From Venturia oleaginea (Eukaryota; Ascomycota; Dothideomycetes; Venturiales; Venturiaceae), in the NCBI GenBank assembly GCA_013176395.1, contig JABMLP010000007.1, forward strand, positions 930,001 to 994,000: a stretch of DNA of 64,000 nt, read 5' to 3'. Of this stretch, positions 10,741-21,936 are shown piece after piece. How positions within the stretch are numbered: position 1 is the stretch's first letter; the number at the start of each line of letters is the position of its first letter. A model generated the notes under the pieces. That model was not told the DNA's origin. It made no database searches and saw only the letters and a list, made by a program, of their open reading frames with translations. The position numbers and the translations under genes were made by a program.

Positions 10741-11666
10741 GTGCGTTGCATTCCGCCGCTTTCCTCCCTTCCAACAAACAAGACGCTTACTTTTGCCACG
10801 AATAACGATGGAGATGCTTTCAGAGCGCCGCAGCAGCATTGTAGCCATCGGACTCAACACCACACTCTGACGACATGGCTGCCTCCCAGAAAACCGACCA
10901 AGCGAACAGGTTACCTATCTGTAGGCGTTGAAGCGCGTGTGCGAAAAGTCTGCATACCCGGACGACGCTGTCACACTCCCTACGTTACTTCAACTTTTGA
11001 CACTTCACTTTGAACCAGATCTGTGGACCCACTTTTTCTGGTCTCTATTCGTGTGCTGGGCTATTGTTGGGTTGAACACATGATTATCGCTAAGGCTTTT
11101 GCAGCTTCCTTTCGACTCTTCCTTACCACCTCACTCAAGTTGAGTTTTTTTAAATCTCTCACCACCATCAACCTACCAGGCCGCAGGTTGTCTGAGCGAA
11201 CAGTTGAATTAAGTACGTCACCCGCTTCTGCTCGCGTTGTGCGGCAAACTCACTCAATTATTCTTCCAAACCCCAGCCAGGGCGACGGGACTTTGCAATT
11301 AATTAATGTGCTAATCGAATTCTGCAGCCAATCACAATCCGCCCACAATTCTTCTGTGAGAGTAACCAAAGGTATGTTCATGACTTCCATTCAACACCCC
11401 GTGCGGTGCCGGACAGACGGCTGTGGAGTCAAGAGCTTGGAATTATGACTATGATGTGTGAGCCCGGGAGTTTTTGCACACTCTCACAGCCGTAGCAAAC
11501 ACTACAAAACATTTTGAATGCCCGGGATTTCTGGCGATTCACGCGACAACCTATCGTCGGGAATTCTGCGTCACACATTGCGCTTTTGAGGCCTCGCTAT
11601 TTCTTTTGCTAGTTCAAACTCTCACTAGACGAGGAACTTTGGTTCAATACTTAGCCAACCGCAACA
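10741..11666. other. intergenic region upstream of the kinase gene
   Basis: No supported gene. Several short frames carry no motifs. The last ~200 bp before 11667 should be the promoter and 5' UTR of the kinase. Confidence 0.4.
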
Positions 11667-13209
11667 ATGGCAGACGACGACATTATGTCAAAACGACCAT
11701 ACGTCCAGGTGGATGGCCACCAAAACGCGCCTCCACCCAAAACGCGCAGGATACTCACTCCTATTCTACCTGTCAAAGGCGCTCAGCTACTAGCTACCCC
11801 AGTTCTGCAGAATCAAACGCCGGAGAGGTCACGCGGAACAGCCACAGCCTCCACCACAGCCAGAAAGCCAGATCCGTACTGCGAGATTCCACAGAAGTAC
11901 TCACTCGTTACGACTGTGCGGGACCTCGGATCAGGTGGCCAAGCGCGAGCCGTTCTTTGCCAGGGCCGCGGAGGTAAGCAGTTTGTCGTGAAGTTCTTCA
12001 AGAAGTCGAGATACGCTATCCGTGAGGCGAAGATCATTCGTCAGATCCATGGTTCTGCTGGTGCGCGTGCAGATGGGTATGTGCGCTTTCGGCCTATTTC
12101 GAGGAATCTAAGGGACCTGAGCCAGGCTAATCTCCTCAAAGTGCCACACTGAACCATCCACGCATTGTCGGCCTGCAAGATGGCCCGTACAACAACTTCC
12201 CTGGACACCTATTGACATCCGATGGGCCTGAATGGGCCATTCTGCTTGAATATGCCAAAGGCCACACACTCACTCACTGCAAGAGCGAATACATGAAGCT
12301 ATCACGACCAGTGCCGGAGATGCTGATCTGGAAATACTTCTATCAGATGGCCGAGGCGCTCGCTTTCATGCACTGGGGCTATGGTGCTCGGGAGTTCGAC
12401 CCGAAGAAACCCTACAGCCGCCAATATTCATTCGTTCATCGCGATCTCAAGCCTTGCAACGTTCTGCGCACGAGGTATGCTTCTACTCGACTACGATGGC
12501 TGGCATCCAGATCGATATCGATAATTTTCTGGTAACATGAAGCTGCATCCTGCCAGAAAATTGTTTACATTGATGTTGAGGTTGCAAATTCACTAACCTG
12601 CACAATAGCACAACCACTACCATAGTAGCCGCAGGCAACACACGGGGCGACCCATACTCCAACATTCAGCTGTGCGACTTCGGAATGTCTGGCAAAGTCA
12701 CACCAGCTGAATTAAATGAAGTCAAGACTGGTGGATCTGAATACTGGCAACCTCCAGAGCAATGTCAGGCTCCTAACCTCGCCGGACCCGCTCAAGACGT
12801 TTGGGCCATGGGCGCAATAATTCACTACCTAGCTCTCGGTGAACCACCATGCGACGGCACGAATCCAGCTTTACCACAAGAGGAGGGAGCAAATTGGCGC
12901 GCTTCCCTCCCTCGCAAAGTCACGTGCATCTCAACAAAGCCTCAAAATCGCACATCGATGTTTAAAGGCGTCAGAACTGGTCATCTGCACACTGAATTTC
13001 ACACGTCTGACGCTGGCGAGAATTGGGGTGGCTGCTACTCACAACTGTTAAATCACTACATGCAGAGGTGCCTTGAGCTGAATGCTAAGAATCGTGCTAC
13101 GAGCTGGGATATTCTGAAGGATATGGGTGGTGTTTACAAGGATTTGATGGAGAGGTGTAAGGGATCGCCCGGAGGATTTACGAGGCGAGTGAGGAATTTG
13201 AATGTTTGA
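11667..13209 (+). CDS. serine/threonine protein kinase
   Basis: Three exons, 11667-12076, 12142-12474 and 12609-13209, give 447 aa. Both introns are GT-AG and keep the frame across kinase motifs. After a ~75-residue Pro/Thr-rich N-terminus come the glycine loop DLGSGGQARAVL, FVVKFFKK (ATP lysine), helix C around REAKIIRQIH, LNHPRIVGLQD, the hinge ILLEYAKG, the catalytic loop FVHRDLKPCNVL, the DFG motif LCDFGMSG, the P+1 region SEYWQPPEQ (PPE for APE), and the F-helix Asp in AQDVWAMGAIIHYLA. All catalytic residues are present, so it should be active. Its substrate and pathway cannot be inferred; it belongs to the divergent kinases frequent in filamentous ascomycetes. Confidence 0.9.
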
Positions 13210-13659
13210 GACAACACCCAGAACCCCAGCGAATATACTCGTGTCTGGTGAAGAGATGTATTTTCAGAAGTTAGGCGTTTGGAAAGGACGATTGTGAGGA
13301 TGGCATGATGATGTTGGTGCTTTGTATCACACACTGGCATGGAAGCATGGAGTGGGATATCCTTTGGCTTCTAGCGATATTTGAGGGCGATATCGAGGTA
13401 ATAACTTCAAGAACTTGGCGTGCGTAATATTCTTCTTAATTGGCGAAACTAGGTAGCTCATCTTGGCGTGATCACGCTCTCTTCCAGCCTTCCTATCTTC
13501 TGAACATTGTTTTCTTTCTCAATTCTTAGATACAATTAATCTTTGCCGCGGAAGCTTTACGATGATACTAATATCAGAGCAGGACTGCTTCGTTGAGATT
13601 TTAGTAACGTGATGTAAGCCCCGCTTGATTAAGCTCTAGCTTTGCTAAAATGAGCTAAC
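13210..13659. other. intergenic region
   Basis: Between the kinase stop and the left end of the pogo-type element. No gene or repeat recognised. Confidence 0.4.
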
Positions 13660-14770
13660 TAACGTGTTTCACCATTCACTTGGCCACCCCACTCACTTGG
13701 CCACCCAACCAAAAAGTCTAATCCTTTCGTACAATTATCGCGATAATCTCAACACAAACCCCCGGATCGGCTTGCAAAGAGGCTAGATTACTTCTTGCGA
13801 AGCAGAGCTTTCAAACGAATCCAAATTTAAGTCAACCTCAAATCTCAGCGTCGTACGATATTCCTCGATCTACACTTCAGTCTCGTCTTCAAGGTGGTAA
13901 ACCACGAAGCGAATCTAACCACCAAAAGAGAAAGTTACAAATACATGAAGAGCAGGCTCTGGCTCAGTGGATCCTAGACCTTGATCGACGAGGATTTCCG
14001 CCCCAAATTATCGACGTACGACGAATGGCAAACGCTTTACTCGAAAAACGCGTACGAATCCTCCACTGTCATTAGTCGGGAAGAACTGGGTATCCCGCTT
14101 CATCAACGCTCAGCCGGAGCTTTGTACGAAGTGGAATCGTAAATTCCATTCACAGCGTGCAAAATGCGAAGATCCAGCGACAATCAACGCGTGGTTTCAG
14201 CGTGTTGAAGAGACGCCCTCACCACCAGGTACACCCCATGGAGTAGCGCCACAGTGGACGTCAGAAACTCCTCGTACGATAGCTCAGCTTGAGCAGCAGG
14301 CTCAGCTCGTCCGAAACCTTCTTCATCGCCAATCTCAGAGCCCAAGTAGTCAAGCAATTGGTCAACTCATCAAAGGATGTCAAGTCGCAATGAATTCAGC
14401 AGTAATACTTGAAGAAGAGAATAGGAAGCTTCGTACAGAGAACCAACGACGAAAACAGAAGCAACAGTATCGTAGACGATATATTGCATATGGAGGCGTT
14501 CTACAAGCTCAACAGGGTCAGTTCTTGGTTGAGGGATGCGAAAATAGCTCTAGAAATAGTGTTCAAGATCAGGAACTCGTCGTACGACAGCGAGCATTAC
14601 CAACATGTAGTGGCTGCGGTATTCAAGGTCATAAGATTAATCGATGCCCAAATACGTAAAGAATGTAATATTAGAATTATTTCAATAAAAGCTGTATTGG
14701 TGGGAGGTTTATCGCACGATGACTTGAGATTTAGTGGTTGGGGTGGCCAAGTGAGTGGTGAAACACGTTA
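13660..14770 (+). mobile_element. non-autonomous pogo/Fot element lacking the catalytic domain
   Basis: Terminal inverted repeats of about 30 bp (ACGTGTTTCACCAyTCACTT...) begin at 13662 and end at 14768, flanked by TA on both sides. Inside is a transposase relic: a psq/CENP-B-type helix-turn-helix region (about 13770-14200, with YDIPRSTLQSRL, LDLDRRGFPPQ and VGKNWVSRFINAQPEL) runs straight into the C-terminal region (TPHGVAPQW, long Glu/Arg helix, CSGCGIQGHKINRC zinc knuckle, ending at 14659). The whole DDD catalytic domain is missing after the point where intact relatives continue, and a one-base frameshift lies near 14050. It must have been mobilised in trans, if at all. The left TIR carries a tandem copy of an ~18-bp motif (CACTCACTTGGCCACCCC). 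Confidence 0.8.
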
Positions 14771-14802
14771 CCCAGTTTCGCCAATTAGTAAGACGGTACT
14801 AC

Positions 14803-16207
14803 ACGCACGGGTTGGCCAGAATTGACGGCGCACAGACCGCCTCAATATGTGATTTTAGAGTAATGTACAGATATCACCACAAAGCGCTTTGAATTCGCAC
14901 TTGAGGCTGCTCAATAATTGATCTACAGCGCTGGGCATCTCCCTCATGCGGTCACGAATTTGTTTAAGTGTAATACGGTCCCATTCTGCCTGAATATCTG
15001 CCTTGAATTGGGCCACCGTTGTCCACTTTCTACCAACCAATCTACCCTTCATGATGTTCCAACAAGCTTCTATAGGGTTCAAGTCTGGTGACTCTGGAGG
15101 GTGGGTGAGTAATAAGAGATCTGCTTCGCGTTTAAGGAGGGCTGGAGGTGAGTTTAGTGAGTTGATTCCGTGCGATGGATCGCCATCCTCCTGTAGCCAG
15201 TATCTGCACTTGTGCTTTGCCTCCAAGTCCTATATAGCCTTAATATGTTGTGGCAGTATCTTTTCAGCGTAAAAGACATGCGACATGCAGTTTCCTTTTG
15301 GTGTAGCATCCTGTTTTGCCTTCCAGTCATCGTAGACCTTGCAGCGCTCTGCAAAGGCAGTATCCAGCTCGTACTTGAGTTGCTTAGGCTTGGTAGGAGC
15401 CCGCTGCTTCTCTGAGGGCTCAACAGGATCTTTGTAGAATATGAGGCTACCTTTGTGTTTGTAGTTGACTCCGCCGGCGACGTGGATTGTGATGTCTAAA
15501 CCTGTGCCTTTTGACTCATTTATAGACCTTTCTTGCCCGGGTTTACGTAGATCGTACTCGGGCTCTTCCATCAGCTGCTTCGACTGGAAGTGAGCCTCAT
15601 CTGTGAACCAAATGCGAGACCAAAAGCCTGAAATCGTGGCGGTGAGGTGTTCTTGGCCGTACTGACGGCGGAGGGCTTGATTCTTTTTGCTAATTCTCTT
15701 TTGAAACTTCTTTTTGAATCGTTTGGCTCCTATCTGATTGGCGTGGCGACGTAAAGTTCGTGGTGCGGCTTCCAAATTGAGTTCTTCGACTTGATCTCGG
15801 TAGCCCATCTCGTGTGTTGGGTCATCTTGGTCAATTATCTTCTCTAAATCAGAGGCAGATACCAAGCTTCTTCTTCCTAAGATAGAACTCCTCTTTCTTG
15901 TTGTTCTAAGCGCTTTATTGTCCCAATCTTCTCGGTTTTTCCGCCATCTACGGCCGGTGGGAGTTGGGATGTTGATTCCAGGAAGGTGGCAAATAGATCT
16001 AAAGCTAGAGGAGGGACTAGCGGAGTCAAGGGCTTGAAAAAATCGATTTCGCTTCACGGTATCATATTCTCGACGATCAGTCTTTGGTAGCTTCTTTTTC
16101 GGCGTTGTGGAAGCCATAATGTGGTGGTTTGTATGGAATCTACGTGTTGTTTTAGAAATGGGATGAAGGTCAGGGGTCTGTGCGCCGTCAATTCCGGCCA
16201 ACCCGTG
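14803..16207 (-). mobile_element. Tc1/mariner-type element
   Basis: Inverted repeats of 33 bp with one mismatch (CACGGGTTGGCCrGAATTG... through the motif GGCGCACAGACC) lie near 14806-14838 and 16175-16207. They enclose one transposase reading frame on the minus strand. The element lies about 30 bp beyond the right end of the deleted pogo element. The exact ends and TA duplication are not certain, since outside the 33 bp the two sides agree only partly (ACACG-CACGGG versus ACACGTCACGGG). Confidence 0.85.
14855..16117 (-). pseudogene. Tc1/mariner transposase, one in-frame stop
   Basis: Starts at MASTTPKKKLPK (ATG 16117; the longer upstream frame runs through the terminal repeat and is rejected). 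It is 420 codons to 14855, interrupted only by TAG at 15232-15230 (probably CAG to TAG). The N-terminal half has the paired helix-turn-helix region (LPGINIPTPTGRRWRKNRE, APRTLRRHANQIGAKRFKKK). The catalytic triad is visible: Asp in WFTDEAHF, Asp in LQEDGDPSHG and Glu in SPDLNPIEACWN. By my count 38 residues separate the last Asp and Glu, more than the 34 of Tc1. The stop falls between the first and second catalytic residues, so the copy should be inactive. Confidence 0.88.
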
Positions 16208-17090
16208 ACGTGTTGTCATTTGATTTTTTTGAAAACACTATTATTTCCAGTCTACCCTTCACCTTTTGCTAGACTGACCTCAGACTGAAGCATCATGGCT
16301 TCAAGTTCATAATGACACTAAGAAAAGAGCCTAACCATTCAAATAGATACCTTACTGTAGCAGCTTTGTGTCAGGACTCATTGAGAATACCGTGCCAACT
16401 AAGCCAAAAAGACTGCAATACGAGCAACCACTCGTAGATATGCGGTATTCAATACATATGCCTGACAGTTTTCTTCAGTAAGATACACGTGACAAGTCGG
16501 ATCGGATGGAGACACATCCCGACCGTTCCGAACCTTTCATTTCTCAAAATCTCCCTTCCTGAATTCCTGGTCTTCTTGCCCTTTCCCATCAACTCACCAA
16601 AACAGACAAAGCCAGTATCAATGATAGCATGCATCAATGAGGGCTGCTAACCGATGCTTTTGGTGTCGATGGCTTTGGTTCCAGCCTAGCCAATCATCGA
16701 AATCTGACAAATCCTTAGTGTTATATGAGTCGTCGTGAGAGCAATCAATGCTGTCCCGAATTCTCGAGACACTACAGATCTGGCACTGGAGCGAATTGCA
16801 AAACTTTAGTTATGTTTGACTCCTTTGAAGAGGCTGAACTCCAAGGCTTAGATGACTGACCTCACTGTCGAAGATACTTGTGCTTGAGCAGCAGGATTTA
16901 TAAGTGTCGTGAGCATATACTGCAAGTCATTGCTCCAGGAATTGTGAACACATAACATCTAAGGTTTCTTCTAAGATTTGATATGCGTCGCACCTTGCCC
17001 GAACACTGAATCCAACACTAGAAGCAATGTCTCGAAAGTATCCAAGAAATCGCCTCTGGCAACAATGCAGACTACTGTCTTCTACGCCTT
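16208..17090. other. intergenic region
   Basis: No supported gene between the mariner element and the 3' end of the MFS gene. Short frames have no motif. Confidence 0.4.
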
Positions 17091-18815
17091 CTACGCTTTT
17101 TGATCAGCATCAGTGTCGCCCTCCTCTAAAACCATGGCACTGGAACTGCTGAGGACGGAACCACAACGCTGAACGAAGTACACTACAAGAGCAACACAGG
17201 CAAAGAGAAGAGACGCGGAAGCGCACACCATTACGATCAGGAATGCCCTCCGAATGCCGTCCATGTAGCAGTCCAATATCACCGTCACGCTGCCCGGGAA
17301 AAGGGTCCTGAATCCTGTTGCTCCGGCCTCCAGCACATCCGAATAGTCAATGCCTGCGGCGGCCAATGGGACAGAATCTTTAACGCCGGCGACGAGCTTG
17401 GCGACGAATGATGCCTCGACAGCTGCTGTGAATATGACGCTGCCGACCGTCTCGAAGAAGAGCGTCATGCCTATCGCAGCCGGGACGTCGCTGCCAGCGA
17501 CAAGGCCCTGGTTTGCGGCGATGGGTACCTGTAAAACCAGACCGATGCCCACACCAGTAAGAAGCTGAAAACCTAATGCGTTTGCCAAGGGTGTATCAGG
17601 ACCTAGCGTGTACAGACATATAGCACCGGCGATGATGATGGCCGGCCCAATGACCAGCCACAGGGTCCAATGCACTCGAGGCATGGAGGTGTTGGAGACT
17701 ATGACAAATATCGATACGCCGAGGATGAAAGGTATGCTCCAAATACCGCTATTCGAAGCGGAAGCGTCTTTGATGGGCTGAAAGTAGACGGGCAGAATAT
17801 ACATGAGCGGAAAATAAGCAGCCGCTACGAAGAAATTGACAACCACATTGGCCGCGACCAGGGCTTTCCGAAGAAGGCGGTTCTGGATCATAGCTCGCTC
17901 ACCGAGACGCCACTCGAGACCGACAAAGGCCATGAGGACAACGCCGGATGTAACCAGAACGCCGACACAAACAGGCTGCGAAAAGTCTCCACCACTTTCA
18001 CTCCCCAGCTGCATCGCCAAGACAAAGCACGCCTCAGCGATGACAACTAGCAGGATGCCGGTCGGATCCATATGCAAGAGTCTCTCGGGCAGTGAGACAT
18101 TGACAGGCGGCTTTGCAGCTTTGGGCGTTGTGAATATGACCAAGACCGCGGCAGCAGCAACGGCGCCCAGGGGCATATTGATCCAGAAACACCAGCGCCA
18201 GCCAGGACCGGAAGTCAAGGCGCCTCCCAGCAACGGCCCCACGACGGAAGCAAGGCCAAATGTGACGCCAAGCACGCCCATGCACGCTGGAATTCGCTTC
18301 GGCGGTGCAACACCTGCTATGATCGTAAAGGCACCAGTGATGATACCGCCGCCTCCGACGCCGCTGACGGCGCGGCCGGCGATGAGCATAGGGCTGCTCG
18401 AGGCTAATGCGGACAGCAAATTTCCTGCCTCGAAGATGGCGATGGACGCGAGAAAAGTGTTTTTCTGGTCGAAGTACCGGTATGCCTTTCCGTATGCCGA
18501 TTGTAATGGTGCGGTGGTGAGAGAGAATGCTGACGAGTACCAAGTTACATCAGCAAGGCTGTGAAATGATTCGGTGATTGAGGGGATTGCGTTGCTGAGT
18601 ATCGTCATGTCCAGAGCGAAGAGAAAAACGCTGAGCATGAGAGCGATGAGAAGAACCACCAGTCGAATACCAGAAAGGTACTCTTCGGTCGGCGGTGTTG
18701 ATGGTAAGTCGCTGTCCAAGTTGATGTCACTATTGCCGCAAGCATCGGGCTTTGAGATTGGAGGCTCTTCTGTCTCCAACAGCCTTGGGGTCAGTTCCTG
18801 ATTGTGAGTTGACAT
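17091..18815 (-). CDS. MFS drug:H+ antiporter, DHA2 type (14 transmembrane segments)
   Basis: Plasma-membrane exporter of small molecules driven by proton exchange. Single exon, 574 aa from the ATG at 18815 (MSTHNQELTPRLLETEEPP); an in-frame ATG at 18866 would add 17 residues. An acidic cytosolic N-terminus precedes TM1, which holds the DHA2 signature FLFALDMTILSNAIPSI. LIAGRAVSGVGGGG is the TM4-5 region, and GPLLGGALTSGPGWRWCFWINMP is the antiporter motif C of DHA2 proteins. Length, continuous hydrophobicity and motifs fit azole/toxin-efflux and metabolite-cluster transporters, but no substrate can be assigned. The neighbouring oxygenase on the other strand could be linked in metabolism; this is speculation. 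Confidence 0.92.
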   Translation of the reverse strand: MSTHNQELTPRLLETEEPPISKPDACGNSDINLDSDLPSTPPTEEYLSGIRLVVLLIALMLSVFLFALDMTILSNAIPSITESFHSLADVTWYSSAFSLTTAPLQSAYGKAYRYFDQKNTFLASIAIFEAGNLLSALASSSPMLIAGRAVSGVGGGGIITGAFTIIAGVAPPKRIPACMGVLGVTFGLASVVGPLLGGALTSGPGWRWCFWINMPLGAVAAAAVLVIFTTPKAAKPPVNVSLPERLLHMDPTGILLVVIAEACFVLAMQLGSESGGDFSQPVCVGVLVTSGVVLMAFVGLEWRLGERAMIQNRLLRKALVAANVVVNFFVAAAYFPLMYILPVYFQPIKDASASNSGIWSIPFILGVSIFVIVSNTSMPRVHWTLWLVIGPAIIIAGAICLYTLGPDTPLANALGFQLLTGVGIGLVLQVPIAANQGLVAGSDVPAAIGMTLFFETVGSVIFTAAVEASFVAKLVAGVKDSVPLAAAGIDYSDVLEAGATGFRTLFPGSVTVILDCYMDGIRRAFLIVMVCASASLLFACVALVVYFVQRCGSVLSSSSAMVLEEGDTDADQKA

Positions 18816-20070
18816 GGTGATCCCTATGGGCTTGATTCTGGCTGACGATGCTCGGATATCTAGCACAATTGAATCCTTGGCTACGAGAAATGTTGTTTCA
18901 AGCCTGTGTGTTGGGTATTTTGTGGTATGTCAATACGAAGTTACACTTGACGATCCAAAGGGTAGATGAAATACCAAGTGAGTTTCGGGATGCCAAGTGC
19001 TTATCTCACATCCCTTCATTACTAAAAAGTAGGCACCTTTTCGATCACTTCTTGACCATTTCGTTCGGCAGCTGCAGCTCGATGTAAGCCCCATGATTCT
19101 GGAACGGCAGATGCAACCATGCCGCTTGTTCCCCGGCATGGCACGGCACGACGAATCGAAGACTGGACTTTTATAAGGCTTCTTCCGGCAGATGGGGTTC
19201 GGAACATAAATTCCTCCGTGAAGAGCCCACGCATAGGTCAATTCTACGTTCGATAATTGCGTATCTTTATCTTTCTTTCGAGGTGTAAAATCTGGTTGAA
19301 TTCTGGTGATACTGGTCTGTGTGGTGTATAAATGGATCTGAAGGATCTGAAGTGGATCTGAAGTTTTAGCGAGGTGTATCAAGATTCCCTGTGAAAGCAT
19401 AGTACAGGGTGTTTTTACAGTGGCGTCTTTTTACTCTGTTCTTACCATCGCCACCGCGCCACCGCGCCAGCTCACCTCCACGATCGAATTGTCGTACACC
19501 ATTATTGGACGTAGTACCAGCGTTACGCAGCGTTCACGGAGGTTGCATCGTTGTCTACGGATTTCATTAGCTCTTAAATAGTACTGCTATGCTGATGTGA
19601 GGAAGTACATTTCAAGACTTTGTCAATTCCTCGTTTTATTTTGTGCCGGAAGAGTGGTACAAGGTCGTCCTCGCTCACACCTACCACGTGCACCCATATT
19701 AACTTGCTGCAGCACATTGGACTCTCTCTCCGTACAGACCGCGGTAAGCACCGTAGTGGCCATAGGTGGCTACGAGTTCTACATGAGACCAAGTGGAGGC
19801 ATTGATGCGAAACCGCGACGGGAGGCACGCCGGTGTACAACTTTGCCCATCAGCGGAGATGCGATGCTGGCGCAGGTCGTAAATAGTGCATGATACAGCT
19901 CGGAGGGTTTTGGAAAGATTTCACAATAAGAACAAGGAGGATATATAGCGATGGCAAGTCCATTTCTATCACGATCCATAATCATCTGTCGAGAGCGTTG
20001 CTCCCTTCCTCCAAAAGCGTTTGCGTTTCATACTGTCGATTTTGTCTTTCAAGCTGTCATTACTTTTACA
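18816..20070. other. divergent intergenic region, MFS / oxygenase
   Basis: About 1.25 kb between two divergent genes, presumably holding both promoters. A short imperfect direct repeat (GGATCTGAAG three times) lies at about 19331-19362. No gene recognised. Confidence 0.45.
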
Positions 20071-21126
20071 ATGGTCCCTACCTTACCATTGTCTCCCTCT
20101 CCCGGTTGCTCTCTATGTGAGGCCACATCTTTACCTAGGAATCAGAAGACCAGAGAAGTGGCCAATATTCCAGTGACCAAAAGAGAAAGACTACATGGTG
20201 TTGCAGCCTTTGAAACCACCCAAAAGGCCCTGGAGGCTTTCCATCGAGATGGTGTTGTCATTCTTCAAGAAGCAGTGTCCCACGATTCTCTGAACCACAT
20301 TCACGACCAGATGAAGGAGGACCTCAATACATTGCTCTCGTCCACCGAAAGACCACACTTCAACCATGATGCTTCGGCTCGAAACCTCTCTCAGCATCCG
20401 CCTCTATCCCCAGACTATCTTCACGAAGATGTTTGGGCAAATCGACACGCACTTGCCGTCATCGAGAACCTTGTTGGTCCTAGACCGCAGTTGGCCTTCG
20501 TAGGCGCCAACAAAGCCCTACCAAATGGCACTGGCCGGCAGGCTGTGCACTCAGATGCTTACTTCCAGCACCTGGACTTCACCTTTGGTGTCGAAGTCAA
20601 CATCTTCCTCGACACGGCCTCAGCAACTAATGGCGTCACGGAATTGTGGCTCGGGACGCATCATGGGTACAATCACGCCGAGCACCAAATCCCCTCCACC
20701 CGAGGCTGGATCAAAAAACCTGTGCTCGAGGATTATGTCCGATCTTCTGGTAACTTGCCCGTCCAGCCAGTGGTGCCCAAAGGCTCACTCATGATCCGCG
20801 ACTTGCGCACGTGGCATGCGGGCATGCCTAACAAGACGGACGAGCCACGGATTATGCTGGGATTTATATTCTTCCCTGCCTGGTACCGGACGCCGATGCG
20901 ACTTACTTTTCCTTTGGTCGCGCAGCCTGTGTTGCGCTCCTGGCGAGCCATAGATGCTGTGGCTACGGCGAGCTTTGTGGATGGTGATGTTGATCATCGC
21001 GATGTACAATTTGTTATGAACTTGACGCAGGAGGACGAGGGTGGGATTGGGAGGACGAGCACGAAGAAGAGACTTACTGGGAAAAAACCAGTTGTGAGTG
21101 AAGAGCATTACTGGGCCTCGATGTAG
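20071..21126 (+). CDS. phytanoyl-CoA dioxygenase (PhyH) family oxygenase
   Basis: Fe(II)/2-oxoglutarate oxygenase fold. Single exon; the ATG at 20071 gives 351 aa, while an in-frame ATG at 19951 would add 40 atypical residues. FHRDGVVILQEAVSHDSL is the family's N-terminal strand pattern. The metal-binding His and Asp are in AVHSDAYFQHLDF (HxD), and the distal His with the 2-oxoglutarate Arg are in RTWHAGMPNKTDEPRIML. ELWLGTHHGYNH matches the typical W-x-GTH segment. Related fungal proteins act in secondary metabolism (fumitremorgin- or austinol-type hydroxylases), but the substrate here is unknown. Neighbours are the divergent MFS exporter and the convergent HD hydrolase. Confidence 0.9.
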   Translation: MVPTLPLSPSPGCSLCEATSLPRNQKTREVANIPVTKRERLHGVAAFETTQKALEAFHRDGVVILQEAVSHDSLNHIHDQMKEDLNTLLSSTERPHFNHDASARNLSQHPPLSPDYLHEDVWANRHALAVIENLVGPRPQLAFVGANKALPNGTGRQAVHSDAYFQHLDFTFGVEVNIFLDTASATNGVTELWLGTHHGYNHAEHQIPSTRGWIKKPVLEDYVRSSGNLPVQPVVPKGSLMIRDLRTWHAGMPNKTDEPRIMLGFIFFPAWYRTPMRLTFPLVAQPVLRSWRAIDAVATASFVDGDVDHRDVQFVMNLTQEDEGGIGRTSTKKRLTGKKPVVSEEHYWASM

Positions 21127-21216
21127 TTCAAGAACTTGTTTATATATCGAAATATTGTGTACAAGATTTATTCAAACATTCGTTATTTCCGAGCGACCAT
21201 TGCCTTCTTTCTTGCA

Positions 21217-21936
21217 TCAAACCACCATCTCAACTTCTTGCGCCCACCAACCCATAAACACCCTCAATCTCTCCGTCCTCTCCCTCGCCATCATCCTCCC
21301 CGTCCCCGTCTTCATCATCCCCTCCAACAAGACAAGTTTCTCCCCGAAATGCTCAATTGCAGAACCCAACCCAGCCTGACTCTTACTCTTCGCCCCCGTG
21401 AACGCAAAACACCGACCGATACCCACAGCACCGATCGCATCCAACCTATCGGCATCCTGCACAACAGCCAATTCCGGGATTCTCTCAATCTGTTCGAGGA
21501 CCTTCCGCGGATCTTTGATTTCGCCGGAGAAGGAGACGGCGAGGACGAGTTCTTGGACGCGTGTGGCGAGGGCGGGTGGGCAGTTGTACGTGAGAAGGAC
21601 GTCGCGGACAAGGGTTGTGGCGTCTTGGTTTTGTTGGAGGTACTTTTTGTCGCCGACGTCGTGGAGGAGGGCGCCTAATGTTACGAGGGTTGGGTTGTAA
21701 TAAGTATTATTGTTCGTGCTGGGGTCGATGGTCTTCCATGATGCGTGATATTCCTCTTCTTTTGCCATGATGAGGCGTGCGAGGCTCAAGACGCGTTTGA
21801 TGTGGTTGTAATCATGTGAAGCGTCGTAGTTTGACATATATTCCTTGACGTAAGTTTCTACTTTTTGAATGAGGTCTGGTGGAATTTGGTCCATGGTAAG
21901 ATCATTTGGGATTGTTGGAGTATTCCAAATGGCCAT
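21217..21936 (-). CDS. HD-domain metal-dependent phosphohydrolase
   Basis: Single exon, 239 aa from the ATG at 21936 (MAIWNTPTIPNDLTM); the frame is open further upstream but has no typical content there. Metal ligands of the HD fold are visible: His in ASHDYNHIKRVLSLA, the HD doublet in LGALLHDVGDKKY, and Asp in VVQDADRLDAIGAVGIGRCFAF. This order, with the DADRLDAIGA-GIGR block, is typical of the small YpgQ/YedJ-like HD hydrolases found in bacteria and fungi. The substrate (nucleotide or other phosphate) is unknown. Convergent with the oxygenase gene, 90 bp between stops. Confidence 0.88.
   Translation of the reverse strand: MAIWNTPTIPNDLTMDQIPPDLIQKVETYVKEYMSNYDASHDYNHIKRVLSLARLIMAKEEEYHASWKTIDPSTNNNTYYNPTLVTLGALLHDVGDKKYLQQNQDATTLVRDVLLTYNCPPALATRVQELVLAVSFSGEIKDPRKVLEQIERIPELAVVQDADRLDAIGAVGIGRCFAFTGAKSKSQAGLGSAIEHFGEKLVLLEGMMKTGTGRMMARERTERLRVFMGWWAQEVEMVV

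Noticed and set aside
11023..11448. 141-codon frame upstream of the kinase gene
   Set aside because: No motif, no splice support; likely a chance frame in the promoter region.
16118..16219. Longer N-terminus of the mariner transposase frame
   Set aside because: These codons run through the terminal inverted repeat; the ATG at 16117 is the natural start.
18816..20070. Metabolite cluster core gene between the MFS and oxygenase genes
   Set aside because: No synthase, P450 or regulator sequence is present; a cluster is not supported from this window.
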